A DNA stretch of 64,000 nucleotides from Stictocephala bisonia (GCA_035578905.1 JAQJVL010000246.1:1-64000), one strand, 5' to 3'. Counted from the stretch's first letter, positions 22,937-35,050 are shown. Numbers and translations are program-made. Notes: generated from the letters alone by a model not told the origin.

Positions 22937-23250
22937 GGATAATTGTTTGTGAAGTTGTTAATATTCCAACGTGTTATTTTGTATTGAAAGATTTAAACGA
23001 GGGAAAAACACGAGCATAAATGTTATCCAATTACGCAGTAAAAACTACGCAAACCCTTTTTACTGTTAAAACCTAAAAAAGTCCCTTAAACGACATTTTG
23101 AATCTGGCTACCCTCTTAAATCCCCTTTGACGAGTCTGTTATAAAATTATTTTGAATAAAGACCAGTTAACACACCTCAAACCTTTCTCGACTTCCCTCG
23201 ATTTTTTAAATTAATTTACTTCAAAGTTTAAGCTACAACCAGCTTTTTAT
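22937..23250 (+). repeat. Dispersed repeat family F, copy 1
   Basis: An inverted partner is at 33125-33440. Shared parts include 'tcttaaatcccctttgacga', 'attattttgaataaagacca', 'gttaacacacctca' and 'tatccaatta'. It is about 310 bp long with no open frame. No terminal repeats were recognised. Confidence 0.75.
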
Positions 23251-23530
23251 CACGTAATTTCGGCTGTAATTTCTAAGCTAAGTTTAGATAGAGTCGCAGG
23301 TCACTTCACACACATCGCATTGCTCTTCAGTCAAAATGGAGTATCCAAATTAACTTTATTTGTGTTATATTTTGGACGGTTTCAATATTATTAACTATAC
23401 ATACATCATTAATTAGTTAACTGATAACATAAAACCAATTTCCCGTCATAGTGAGTATTGGAGGAACTAAAAAATGTCTATAATTAAACACAAAATAACT
23501 AATTTCGTAATAGTATATTTCATAACAAGA

Positions 23531-23626
23531 GTGGAAAGTGGGGTTTTGCATGTTCGAGACCATATGTTTGAAGTGCGAGACTTGTCGAGCACTTCAAATG
23601 GTCGAGAACATACAAAACACTTTCAC
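23531..23626. repeat. Imperfect hairpin, ~40-bp arms
   Basis: The left arm 'gtggaaagtggggttttgca', 'tgttcgagacc', 'tttgaagtgc' pairs with the right arm 'gcacttcaaatggtcgagaa', 'catacaaaacactttcac' around a loop of about 12 bases. The size is comparable to a small MITE or a pre-miRNA-like hairpin. The 86-codon frame crossing it (23474-23734) has no recognised domain. Confidence 0.65.
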
Positions 23627-24057
23627 TCGAGTTTTGAACGATACTTTTCACTACACTACGGAATAAAAACAGGTGTTGTTGACTGTGGAAAATTTTCGGT
23701 TGTAAACAATGTTACTTTCGGTAGTAAACAATAGACAGCTGTTGAAAATATGATGTTTCGCAGGTTGTAAACACATAACGAAAACAGCTAAACTCATAGT
23801 AGTGTAGTGAAAATTATATTAACTAAACAGAAATTTGAAATCAGTCATACGATAGTTATAAAGATAATTATAAATATTTTAAAGTATAAACTTGTAGCTG
23901 TAAAGTTATTATTTTGGTTACTAGCTAACAAAATATTATTTAATCGATATTGATATAATTTGTTATTGAAGCATTATAAATCTTTCGCCCTAACTTATTT
24001 ACCTTCTTTTTAATAAGGGTATAACTTATTATTTTACATACAAGTACTTAAAGTGGT
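23627..24057. other. Intergenic, nothing recognised
   Basis: No gene or repeat identified. Confidence 0.4.
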
Positions 24058-24190
24058 GATGACCTTCCTAACCACTCTACGTTTTCGGATGGGTGAGTCA
24101 ATAGTATTGTAATGGAATGGGTGGGTAGAAGGACCAATACCTCTATACGTGTATTGGTGGGCCAATATCACCGTCCGTTTATTTGTGGGT
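24058..24190 (+). repeat. Degenerate relatives of the 36-bp minisatellite
   Basis: 'gggtgggtagaaggaccaat' followed by 'ctatacgtgtattgg' resembles the 58004-59345 unit ('gggtgggtaggtcaatacc' and 'tagtacgtgtatggg'). Further weak copies lie on both sides. Confidence 0.5.
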
Positions 24191-24570
24191 GGCAGAGATT
24201 CTTCTTAGAAATATTAACAGTATACTTTGTAAAATCTTTATGAGTTCAATGCACAATTATAGTCGAAAATTTAGCACCTGGAAGATAAAATTCAATAACA
24301 ATTTATTTTATGCAAGAAAAACTGTATTTTATGATATATTTAATTTAATTTTTCCAAAAGATCCTGATTTTTTTATACACAATTGTATTTTCTTTAAAAT
24401 CCGAGTAAAGTTAATCCTAGAAATAAAATGCAGACGTATAGTTCTTTATTTCAGGACTAAGTTAGTGTTGGTAATAATAGAGAAATACTTGTAATAATAA
24501 GTTATATATTAGAAATATTACTAAATATATAATAATTAGGTCTTGTCTTTTCTGAACTATACTGTTTGTG
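24191..24570. other. Intergenic, nothing recognised
   Basis: A 103-codon AT-rich frame (24183-24494) has no recognisable domain and is probably chance. Confidence 0.4.
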
Positions 24571-24668
24571 GCTGTAACTACATTCGCTTATCTCCACTCA
24601 TCATACTCATTCGAAATCCATATTCGCCCATATCTTGATGACTGGCGTCTTAATAATAAAAAAAATAG
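24571..24668 (+). mobile_element. SINE-like family B, 3' end fragment
   Basis: 'cattcgcttatctccactca', 'tcatactcattcgaaatcca', 'tattcgcccatatcttgatg', then 'ggcgtcttaataataaaa' as an A-rich tail. Confidence 0.8.
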
Positions 24669-24815
24669 TTAATTATTCTTCTTGAAAATATTTAGATTGG
24701 CACCTAAGCGTTCCCTCTATATAACGAGTCTACACGATCATCCTACGTACAAACAAATTACAACCTTTAAAAACGAGTGGCTTGTCATAGCGTCACTAAT
24801 GTCACTTGCAATAAT

Positions 24816-24903
24816 AACAACCTACCCACCCACCCGTACACGTACAGTGATATTGACCCACCCATATACGTACAGTGATATTGACCCACCCACCCACCCA
24901 TAC
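24816..24903 (-). repeat. Inverted relatives of the 36-bp minisatellite
   Basis: 'cgtacagtgatattgaccca' occurs twice (24841 and 24869), and 'ctacccacccacccgtacac' precedes it. The reverse complement resembles the 58004-59345 unit. It lies in inverted orientation to 24058-24190. Confidence 0.6.
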
Positions 24904-24924
24904 ATTTTAAAAATATCACTGTAC

Positions 24925-24955
24925 AGTTAGTCTCAGAAAATATTTGAGACTAACT
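24925..24955. repeat. Perfect 11-bp hairpin
   Basis: 'agttagtctca', a 9-base loop, then 'tgagactaact'. No U-tract follows and there is no gene nearby. Confidence 0.8.
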
Positions 24956-26380
24956 AAGAATGTGTTTTTATACCACGTATTAAATTTGTTGCTTTTCCCC
25001 ACACCAAAATTTAAACTTCATGTGGATAAAATAAAGTAAAAGTCAGGCATTAATTTTACTTAGGTTAATGTGTGGTTTTTATGTGACACGAGTTTTTGAA
25101 TTTACTTATAAAATTTTAAGATTGAGATCATAATTAGAAATGAAGAAGAGTAGAAACAAAAAGAACTGCCTACTGCCTCTGCAAGAAGGCGTCTCATTAT
25201 AAATTAACCGTTACAACGGTAACGCAGACCACAAACACTAAAGAGAGGTAATGAAAACAAACACGCCCTGCGAGATGACGTAATTGGCTCTGTGCCAACC
25301 ACGTTAGACCTGAACATTTGGAGAAAAACTCTTGAAACGGAGTTTACCTCGAAAAACGTTGCTTAATAACGGGTGGAATTTAAAATAGAGTGGTAGGAAA
25401 AAGAATTTGGTGTGTAAATATAGCGAGATTCTCATTTGGGTTTTATTTGCAAGATAGTCACCAAGAACGGAACGTGTATAAACAAATAATGTCTGCCTAA
25501 ATACCTCTGACAATACTTAAAATACTTTTTGAATATCTTTTCCCTCATCCGCTTGTAGAGAAAGAAAACTACTCTTCCTTCATTGTGGCATTCCATTTAA
25601 TAATGCCATGGCAACTAAGAAGATGGCAGGTCATGGGCTGGTAGCGCATTACCAAGCCCCGCCCATTACGTCATTAGGTCACGACGATTGGCTGGTTTGA
25701 TTAACACTAACGAATTAAGCTTAGAAATATTAAATAAAATCATCACTTAGTATTCAATTAATAATGACATAATTATTAATGAGGAAGCCAAAGGTTGTTG
25801 AACATTTGCCATCATTACGTGAAAAATAAATATCACGACCATTCGATTTGGTAAAACAGAATATTTTTCAAGTGCTTAAACTTAAACTAAATCTAAACAA
25901 ACATGTTATAAAAGTACGTTCTTAAACTAATAAATTTATCTACATTAATTATTTACATTTTAACCTAGAATGGGGTACAACAAAATAACCTTATACTATA
26001 TCTAAAATATTTTAAATTGGTGAATTAATATAACTAAATAGGAGCTGCAGAGGCCATTATATCAACTGGAAAAAAAAATTTAAAACACAAGTAAAATATT
26101 ATTCCAATCAGACTGAAGTGAGATTTCATTAACTAAGCATAAATAGATGGTACCTGAAAACACTATTAATTAGGAAGAAATCACTTCCAGGTCTTTCATT
26201 TAGTTAGCTTAATACTAATAAGAATAGAGCCCTTCAATACAGAACAAAGCAATGTCTTCATCCCCATCACATTAAATAAAACGAAAAACTAATATTCAAA
26301 TAAAGACCAAGCGTGTTAAAATAAATAATGGAATGCTTTATCGTTTTATTTACAAATATGCAAACATTTTATTCTATCCA
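24956..26380. other. Intergenic with CRE/CCAAT-like sites, no gene
   Basis: Mostly unrecognised sequence. Near 25272 'gatgacgtaattggctc' and near 25667 'cattacgtcatt' then 'gattggctgg' combine a TGACGTAA-like site with an ATTGG (CCAAT) box. These could be promoter elements, but no downstream coding exon was recognised. Confidence 0.35.
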
Positions 26381-26403
26381 ATATATATATATATATATAT
26401 ATA
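26381..26403. repeat. (AT)n microsatellite
   Basis: About 11 AT dinucleotides. Confidence 0.95.
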
Positions 26404-28167
26404 GGATATTAAAATAACAATATAAAATTAAAACAATTGGGTCATTTAGTTCACTCACTTTATAAACTTATTACTTGATCGATTTTGATGAAATCGTTTT
26501 TATTCTAAAGATTCTGTCGTATAGTCCTTACCAATACGACGGCTGCAATTCGTCAGACGACAAACATTGTAACTGAATGAACAGCCATCTAAGTAAGTAG
26601 TGGAGTTCTGTCAACGACTCTTTTTTTTTTAACTGTTGGACTTTTTCTACCTCTGCCATGTCTGCTTCAGCAATGTCAAAAGTTAAATCTGCAGTGACAA
26701 ACACAAACGTCAAAAGACTTGTCATCCTTAATTCCGCTGACTGGCTAATTCACTCAGACTGGAGTGGCAGTGACGGATTGTAGGAGACGGCATTATTATT
26801 TAATTTCTTGAATCCAACAACTATAGTTCTATTCAAAACTATTTAAATTATATCAAATGTTTAGATAAAAAGATTCTAAAAGTGAAATAGTATATATATT
26901 AGTATAGTAAAAAATACATAGACAAAAATATATTTCATCAAATATAATATATAGGGGAAAAAAGGTATACCCACACATCACGAAATCTCCAGAACCACAT
27001 AAACAGATTTTGATGAAATTTGGAAGGAAATTAGCTTTTATATCGTAGCCAATAAGAAAGATTTCTCGAAATTCTATTCCTAAAAGGTAGGGAAGAAACC
27101 CTTAACGTTTCCTTTTTTTAATACAAGTAACATTGGCATTAATTTAATAATTTATTTCAAACAGCTGATACCAAAAAACATAAACATGCCAAACAATCTT
27201 GGGCAATTTGTGTTGTATTCATTGTGAAATGTTTAAGGACATTTCTACTAAGTCTGACATGAGTTCACTACTTTACATCCCCCTAAAGTGACTTAGTGGG
27301 TTTTTTAAGTGCCATTTGCTATCTTAGGACTTAGTGGGGTGCCATTTGCTATCTAGCAGGATGGCATCAGGTTGAGCTTTAGAGAGAACCACGGGAGAAG
27401 GGTAAGCAAGCGTACAGAACCACTCCATAGCGAAGTAAGGGGTGTCTCCTAGTAATATATAGCAGAGATTTAAAAACAAGAACTAACGATCCTCAGGAAA
27501 CTATTTGGAATATACATTAAACGATCATCGTCAGATATACACCAGCACAGCGAAACAATCACTTACGCTTTCAGGAAAAGGAAGGCAAATATTTATGTTC
27601 ACATACAGAGAATGTATCAGTATCAGACAAGAATCACTGGAAGTCACTATAAAAAACAGACGAAAGAAGTGGACATAACAGCTAAAGGGGGAATTAACTG
27701 AACGTACGAAGAGGGTTTGGACACAAAGGAAAACGAACAAAAGAAGATAAAATCGTGTGCAGGCGTTCAAGCTCATTCGCTCTCTTATGATATAGTTGAA
27801 AATAATAATAAATATACAATTACAATAGGATATTGGCGCTAATAAACAGTTGTATATTAGCGCTCGATGATGGAAAGTTGCATTATATTATCGTTTGTAA
27901 AAGGCAATGTATTTTTATATACTACATAAACTGAAACAAAAATAACACACTCCGCGGGAAGTTGGGTAGCTCTATAACGATACATAGACAGCTATATTTC
28001 CTCGCTGGATGCTGATCCTCTATGTGTTCATGATTTGCTGTTTTTTAAATTGGTTTCAGTTTGTTTGTTTAACTAACTTTCTGTGTAATTTGAAAAATTA
28101 ATGTTTGCTTCAACACTTTGACTATGCGTTTTCCTTAACTAATAAATGTCAATGAAGAGCACCTTTG
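26404..28167. other. Intergenic; shared module and a short local duplication
   Basis: At 26965-27035 an inverted 'aacagattttgatgaaattt' module is related to 13505-13560. At 27285-27350 'gacttagtggg' and 'tgccatttgctatct' occur twice as a local direct duplication. The 81-codon minus frame at 27531-27776 starts with a hydrophobic stretch but has no other support. Confidence 0.4.
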
Positions 28168-29040
28168 TCTGTCGGCGCAGAAATTATGTGCACCCGAGTT
28201 TGAAGGTTGTTTTCTAAGGAACTAAGAGACCTACGAAAAATCTAATCACACCATTGTTTTCCTGTTTAGTTACAAAATATCAGTTTTTAAATTTTAGTGT
28301 AATTGTTATGATTTTTATCCTAGTTAGAACAAAACAATTGCCGGAATTTTAACTAGTTTTCACTGTACATCAAATTTACAGATTTATTACTACAAAATAC
28401 GTATTTAGATCGCACTTATATTTCAACCATCGGTTGATAGGAGTGTTTGCTATAGTTTTATAAATTTCAGAATGTTTAACTTTTCGAGAAAGAAAGTTCT
28501 TATCTATTCACTGAAACATTGTTTTCTTGGCTTCTAGAGGTCGTAAAATTAATTTCTTGGTATTTTTGTAATCCTTATGACATGAATAGTTACGATACAT
28601 TACTTTCATGTGTGTAGATAACTGCAGTGATTTAAAATTGAAGAAGACCAAATAATTAATTTTACGACCTCCAAAAGTTAAGAAAACAATGATTAATGGA
28701 ACTGATAAGAAAGTTATTTCTCGAAAAGTTAAAATTCTAAAATTTATAAAACTTATAGAAAACATCTCTAACAACCGGGTATTAAAATTAAAATGCGATA
28801 TATTTATGTATTTTTGAGTAATAAAGTTGCAAATTTGACGCACAGTTAAAACTAGTTGAAATTCCGGTACTTTGTTTTGTTCTAATTAGGAAAAAATGTT
28901 TTAAAACTTGTACTAAAATTTAAAAACTCATATTTCCTAATGTACAGTTAAACGAGAAAAACAATGATCTGATTAGATTTTTAGTAAGTCTCTTAGTTCC
29001 TTATAAAACTCGAGTGCACATCATTTCTCCACCGACTAGT
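28168..29040. repeat. Long imperfect palindrome, ~430-bp arms
   Basis: The outer ends pair: 'gtcggcgcagaaattatgtg', 'cacccgag' at 28171 with 'ctcgagtgcacatcatttct', 'ccaccgac' ending at 29036. Further inward, 'ttctaaggaactaagagacc' pairs with 'gtctcttagttccttataaa', 'gaacaaaacaa' with 'ttgttttgttc', and 'ggcttctagaggtcgtaaaa' with 'ttttacgacctccaaaag'. The midpoint is near 28603. It is probably a fold-back or long-inverted-repeat DNA element; no transposase is present. Confidence 0.82.
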
Positions 29041-29180
29041 ATTTATAATAACGACATATGGTAAGCACCAGTTTCTTTAATCAAAGATCAACTAATTACT
29101 GAATATAACGTTAATTTGGTTTAACGTGGAGCACTCATTATGATCATCAGCTCCATTTAGCTCCATACTGAAGAAATCAC

Positions 29181-32100
29181 TTATTTAATATAATAAGTTA
29201 CTGTATATTTAATATAATTCGTTACTGTATATTTAATATAATAAGTTGCTGTTTATTTAAAATAATAAGTTACTGAATATTTAATATAATAAGTTACTGT
29301 ATATTTAATATAATAAGTTACTGTATATTTAACATAATAAGTTACTGTATATTTAATATAATAAGTTGCTGTTTATTTAATATAATAAGTTGCTGTATAT
29401 TTAATATAATAAGTTACTGTATATTTAATATAATAAGTTCCTGTTTATTTATTATAATAAGTTACTGTATATTTAACATAATAAGTTACTGTATATTTAA
29501 TATAATAAGTTACTGTATATTTAATATAATAAGTTACTGTATATTTAATATAATAAGTTGCTGTTTATTTAATATAATAAGTTGCTGTATATTTAATATA
29601 ATAAGTTACTGTATATTTAATATAATAAGTTCCTGTTTATTTATTATAATAAGTTCCTGTTTATTTATTATAATAAGTTACTGTATATTTAACATAATAA
29701 GTTACTGTATATTTAATATAATAAGTTGCTGTTTATTTAATATAATAAGTTACTGTATATTTAATATAATAAGTTGCTGTTTATTTAATATAATAAGTTA
29801 CTGTATATTTAATATAATAAGTTGCTGTATATTTAATATAATAAGTTCCTGTTTATTTATTATAATAAGTTACTGTATATTTAACATAATAAGTTACTGT
29901 ATATTTAATATAATAAGTTGCTGTTTATTTAATATAATAAGTTACTGTATATTTAATATAATAAGTTGCTGTATATTTCATATAATAAGTTACTGTATAT
30001 TTAATATAATAAGTTGCTGTTTATTTAATATAATAAGTTACTGTATATTTAACATAATAAGTTACTGTATATTTAATATAATAAGTTACTGTATATTTAA
30101 TATAATAAGTTCCTGTTTATTTATTATAATAAGTTACTGTATATTTAACATAATAAGTTACTGTATATTTAATATAATAAGTTACTGTATATTTAATATA
30201 ATAAGTTGCTGTATATTTAACATAATAAGTTACTGTATATTTAATACAATAAGTTGCTGTATATTTAATATAATAAGTTACTGTATATTTAACATAATAA
30301 GTTACTGTATATTTAATATAATAAGTTGCTGTATATTTAACATAATAACTTACTGTATATTTAATACAATAAGTGACTGTATATTTAATATAATAACTTA
30401 CTGTATATTTAATATAATAAGTTACTGCATATTTAATATAATAAGTTACTGTATATTTAACATAATAAGTTACTGTATATTTAATACAATAAGTTGCTGT
30501 ATATTTAATATAATAAGTTACTGTATATTTAACATAATAAGTTACTGTATATTTAATATAATAAGTTGCTGTATATTTAACATAATAAGTTACTGTATAT
30601 TTAATACAATAAGTTACTGTATATTTAATATAATAAGTTACTGTATATTTAACATAATAAGTTACTGTATATTTAATATAATAAGTTACTGTATATTTAA
30701 TATAATAAGTTGCTGTTTATTTATTATAATAAGTTACTGTATATTTAACATAATAAGTTACTGTATATTTAATATAATAAGTTACTGTATATTTAATATA
30801 ATAAGTTGCTGTATATTTAACATAATAAGTTACTATATATTTAATATAATAAGTTACTGTATATTTAATATAATAAGTTCCTGTTTATTTATTATAATAA
30901 GTTACTGTATATTTAACATAATAAGTTACTGTATATTTAATATAATAAGTTACTGTATATTTAATATAATAAGTTGCTGTATATTTAACATAATAAGTTA
31001 CTGTATATTTAACATAATAAGTTACTGTATATTTAATACAATAAGTTACTGTATATTTAATATAATAAGTTGCTGCATATTTAATATAATAAGTTACTGT
31101 ATATTTAATATAATAAGTTACTGTATATTTAATACAATAAGTTACTGTATATTTAATATAATAAGTTACTGTATATTTAATATAATAAGTTACTGTATAT
31201 TTAATGTAATAAGTTGCTGTATATTTCATATAATAAGTTACTGTATATTTAATATAATAAGTTGCTGTTTATTTAATATAATAAGTTGCTGTATATTTAA
31301 TATAATAAGTTACTGTTTATTTAATATAATAAGTTGCTGTTTATTTAATATAATAAGCTACTGCATATTTAATATAATAAGTTACTGTATATTTAATATA
31401 ATTCGTTACTGTATATTTAATATAATAAGTTGCTGTTTATTTAATATAATAAGTTACTGTATATTTAATTCAATAAATTACTGTATATTTAAAATAATAA
31501 GTTACTGAATATTTAATATAATAAGTTACTGTATATTTAATATAATAAGTTACTGTATATTTAACATTATAAGTTACTGTATATTTAACATTATAAGTTA
31601 CTGTATATTTAATATAATAAGTTACTGTATATTTAATATAATAAGTTACTGTATATTTAATATAATAAGTTGCTGTTTATTTAATATAATAAGTTACTGT
31701 ATATTTAATTCAATAAATTACTGTATATTTAAAATAATAAGTTACTGTATATTTAATATAATAAGTTGCTGCATATTTAATATAATAAGGTACTGTATAT
31801 TTAATATAATAAGTTACTGTATATTTAATATAATAAGTTGCTGCATATTTAATATAATAAGTTACTGTATATTTAATATAATAAGTTACTGTATATTTAA
31901 TATAATAAGTGCTGCATATTTAATATAATAAGTTACTGTATTTTTATATAATAAGTTATTGTATTTTTAATTTAATAAGTTGCTGCATATTTAATATAAT
32001 AAGTTGCTGCATATTTAATAAAATAAGTTACTGTATATTTAATATAATAAGTTACTGTATATTTAATATAATAAGTTGCTGCATATTATTATAATAAGTT

Positions 32101-32460
32101 ATTGTATATTTAATATAATAAGTTGCTGCATATTTGATATAATAAGTTACTGTATATTTAATATAATAAGTTGCTGCATATTATTATAATAAGTTATTGT
32201 ATATTTAATATAATAAGTTGCTGCATGTTTAATATAATAAGTTACTGTATATTTAATATAATAAGTTGCTGCATATTATTATAATAAGTTACTGCATATT
32301 TAATATAATATGTTGCTGCATATTATTATAATAAGTTACTGTATATTTAATATAATAAGTTGCTGCATATTTAATATAATAAGTTACTGTATATTTAGTA
32401 TAATAAGTTACTGTATATGTAATATAATAAGTTGCTGCATATTTAATATAATAAGTTACT
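29181..32460. repeat. Satellite array, 24-bp unit, about 137 copies
   Basis: The unit is 'aagttactgtatatttaata' plus 'taat'; adjacent copies (29291, 29315) are 24 bp apart for almost 3.3 kb. Recurrent variants are gttgctgtttattt, gttcctgtttatttatt, aacataat and gttgctgcatat, the last confined mostly to the right end, where shortened units also appear. Because 24 is a multiple of 3, stretches look open in translation (for example 30885-31229 minus). These are not genes. Confidence 0.97.
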
Positions 32461-33124
32461 TTTGTTTAGTAATACGTAATGAAATTTAAAGATTTCAGTA
32501 CGTTACTACTCCTAATTAATTTTTAAAATGTTGGATTAACACTGGTTATGCAATCATAATCGGTTAGTTGAGTCGCCTCGTTCGATACCTGGAAGCATCG
32601 TCCACCCGTAGGTTTTATAAAATGTAAACATCAAATTACTAAACAATCGAGTTTAATATATAAAACTGTTACCTATATTTCGTCATTTCAATAATTCTAC
32701 ATCCCCTGTTTATTATGAACTACAACAGTAAATGTTGCATAGTTACAAAACAACTATTTTCAATTCTATTCATGAGAAATTGTTTATAAATCTGTACACC
32801 ACAAATTTTCTGCATTTAATAAGAAAAATAATCATTTTCTTCTAAATGAATTACAAACATTTTATGTTTTACATGTACAACTGTATTTTGGGTTATTCCT
32901 AACTATTAATTATATATTTGTATCACATTCCAGTAATTATCCAGTGCGATGTCACATCTTCTTTTATCAAACAAAAACTAAACTTTCATAAAATCTATTG
33001 GTCCCAAACTGCTTAACGTAAAATATCTTGTTTTGGACTTTCAGGAGACAGACGTGTGTGTGAGGTAAATTGTGACTATGTAAACTTAACTTGAAAATTA
33101 TATCTGAAATTTCATGATCAAAAG
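32461..33124. other. Intergenic, nothing recognised
   Basis: No gene or repeat identified. Confidence 0.4.
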
Positions 33125-33440
33125 CTTCCTGTTACTTAAAATTGAAAGTAAATTAATCAATAAAATCTAGAGAAGTCGACAAGGGGTTGAGGTGTGTTAA
33201 CTGATCTTTATTCAAAATAATTTCATATCAGACTCGTCAAAGGGGATTTAAGAGAGTGGCCAGATTCACAATGGGGTAAAGAGACTTTTTTTATGTTTTA
33301 CCAGTAAAAAGGGGTCTGCGTTGCTTTTTACTGCTTAATTGGATACAATTCGTACACGTGTTTCACTTCATTTAAAACTTTCAAAATAAAATAACGAAAT
33401 CTGAAATATTATCAACTCTACAAACAATATACCATAATTT
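33125..33440 (-). repeat. Dispersed repeat family F, copy 2 (inverted)
   Basis: Reverse complement of 22937-23250, aligning over its whole length, for example 'tgaggtgtgttaactgatct', 'ttattcaaaataatttcata' and 'ctcgtcaaaggggatttaag'. Confidence 0.75.
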
Positions 33441-34145
33441 ATCGTCAAATCAATATTTTAATTATTGGTTTAGTAATATAAATTCATATAAATTTATTTA
33501 GAATTTGATTATTGCCAAACACCTTTAGTTAAAACTTAGAATTTTTGTCATCCCACTTTTAAACATCTTCAATCCTATAGTGATGGAATTATTAAGTCAG
33601 GTCTTATTGTTGGCCATTTTAATACTATATAATTTAAAGAGAAATCCCTGTATTATTGTGGGAGCATTATTACTCTAATACATCCTTATATGTAATATGC
33701 GAAGCAGTTTTTTGTTTATGAAACTTCTCGCTTATTTCTTGATCAATTTTAATGATTGAGGGGTGTTAACGAATTTGCTCTTATTCGAAGTTTTTTTTAA
33801 TAAAGTCTAAATAGTTCAACATTTTTACCCTGTAGCACTCTCAAAGTACGTTTTCCAACTATAATAACATGAAAAGAAAAATTCCTTTATTAAAGGGCGA
33901 AGTTATGACTGTAAAGTCATATCTAACACTTAACCCCAAAAACATGGAGAGCAGTAAAAAATTAACAGTTGGTAAAATGAAAATGTTTAAGAAAGTTTAA
34001 TAACTATTGGAATGTAAATATTGATGTTTATAATATTGAGAAGGTTATAGATGTATTAATTTTAGAGAGAGTAAGTTTGATTGACTCAGTGGAAGTTTTA
34101 TTTCATCTATAAAAGTGTAGAATAGAGATCCATAGATGTGAAATA
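33441..34145. other. Intergenic, nothing recognised
   Basis: No gene or repeat identified. Confidence 0.4.
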
Positions 34146-34757
34146 TAATGGTCACAAACTGCTTAACGTCTTGTTTTAGCAATACAAAAAGTAAACATGT
34201 AGGAAGTCTACTGGGACCGGACTGCTTGATGTCTTGTTTTAGCACATTAAAAAGTAAACATGTAAGAAATGTAATGGTCAAGGACTGCTTCACGTCTTGT
34301 TTTACCTGAACAAAAAGTAAATATCTAGGGAATGTAGTGGGACCGGACTGCTTGACGTCTTGTTTTAGCAAAACAAAAAGTAAACATGTAGGAAATGTAG
34401 TGGGACCGGACTGCTTGACGTCTTGTTTTAGCAAACCAAAAAGTAAACATGTAGGAAATGTAGTGGGACCGGACTGCTTGACGTCTTGTTTTAGCAAATT
34501 AAAAAGTAAACATGTAAGAAATGTAATGGTCAAGGACTGCTACACGTCTTGTTTTACCAGAACAAAAAGTAAATATCCAGGGAATGCAATAGTCCCAGAC
34601 ATTTCACGTCTTGTTTTAGCAAAACAAAAAGTAAATATCTATAAAATGCAATAGTCCCAGAAATTTCACGTCTTGTTTTAGCAAAACAAAAAGTAAATAT
34701 CTATAAAATGCTATAGTCCCAGACATTTCACGTCTTGTTTTAGCAAAACAAAAAGTG
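34146..34757. repeat. Tandem array, 62-63-bp unit, about 10 copies
   Basis: The marker 'cgtcttgttttagc' (or a close variant) starts at 34167, 34230, 34293 and 34356, giving a 63-bp period. Later starts at 34545, 34607, 34669 and 34731 give 62 bp. The open frames on both strands (34045-34533 minus, 34337-34654 plus) are 21-residue repeats caused by the 63-bp period. The array is cut by the hAT MITE at 34766. Confidence 0.93.
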
Positions 34758-34765
34758 AACACCTC

Positions 34766-35050
34766 CAGCGGTTCTCAATATTTTTACAGTTGTGTGCCCT
34801 TTACCAATGTTTTAGTGTAAATTTACCCCTTGACAATATTATTATTACTAGAAAGGTTTGAGCCACTATGATCTGGGTAAATTTACTATAGACTGGAATT
34901 TTGGATAAACTAATATATAAAAAAGCCATTGATAGTAGAGGTCGATAACTGCTAAACGGTTAAATATGGTACCATTTTATACTTGACATTCACAAATTGT
35001 ATAGATTGATTTTTGGAGTACCCTCTTAAAACTTAGTTTGAGAACCACTG
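34766..35050. mobile_element. hAT-type MITE, 285 bp
   Basis: The left end 'cagcggttctcaa' and right end 'ttgagaaccactg' form the well-known hAT terminal inverted repeat pattern (12 of 13 pair). The interior has no open frame. The flanks 'aacacctc' and 'acctaggc' share 'acct' but do not form a clean 8-bp duplication, so one side may have been altered. It lies exactly between two related tandem arrays. Confidence 0.85.

Noticed and set aside
23474..23734. 86-codon gene
   Set aside because: The frame runs through a hairpin repeat and has no recognisable domain.
24183..24494. 103-codon gene
   Set aside because: Composition follows the AT-rich background (many I, F, K, N); no domain or splice context.
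27531..27776. Small secreted protein with a hydrophobic N terminus
   Set aside because: Single short frame in AT-rich sequence, no domain and no second line of evidence.
30885..31229. 114-residue 'YYIKYTVT' repeat protein
   Set aside because: An 8-residue translation of the 24-bp satellite; most other stretches of the array are interrupted.
34045..34654. 162- and 105-residue repeat proteins
   Set aside because: Produced by the 63-bp tandem period on opposite strands.
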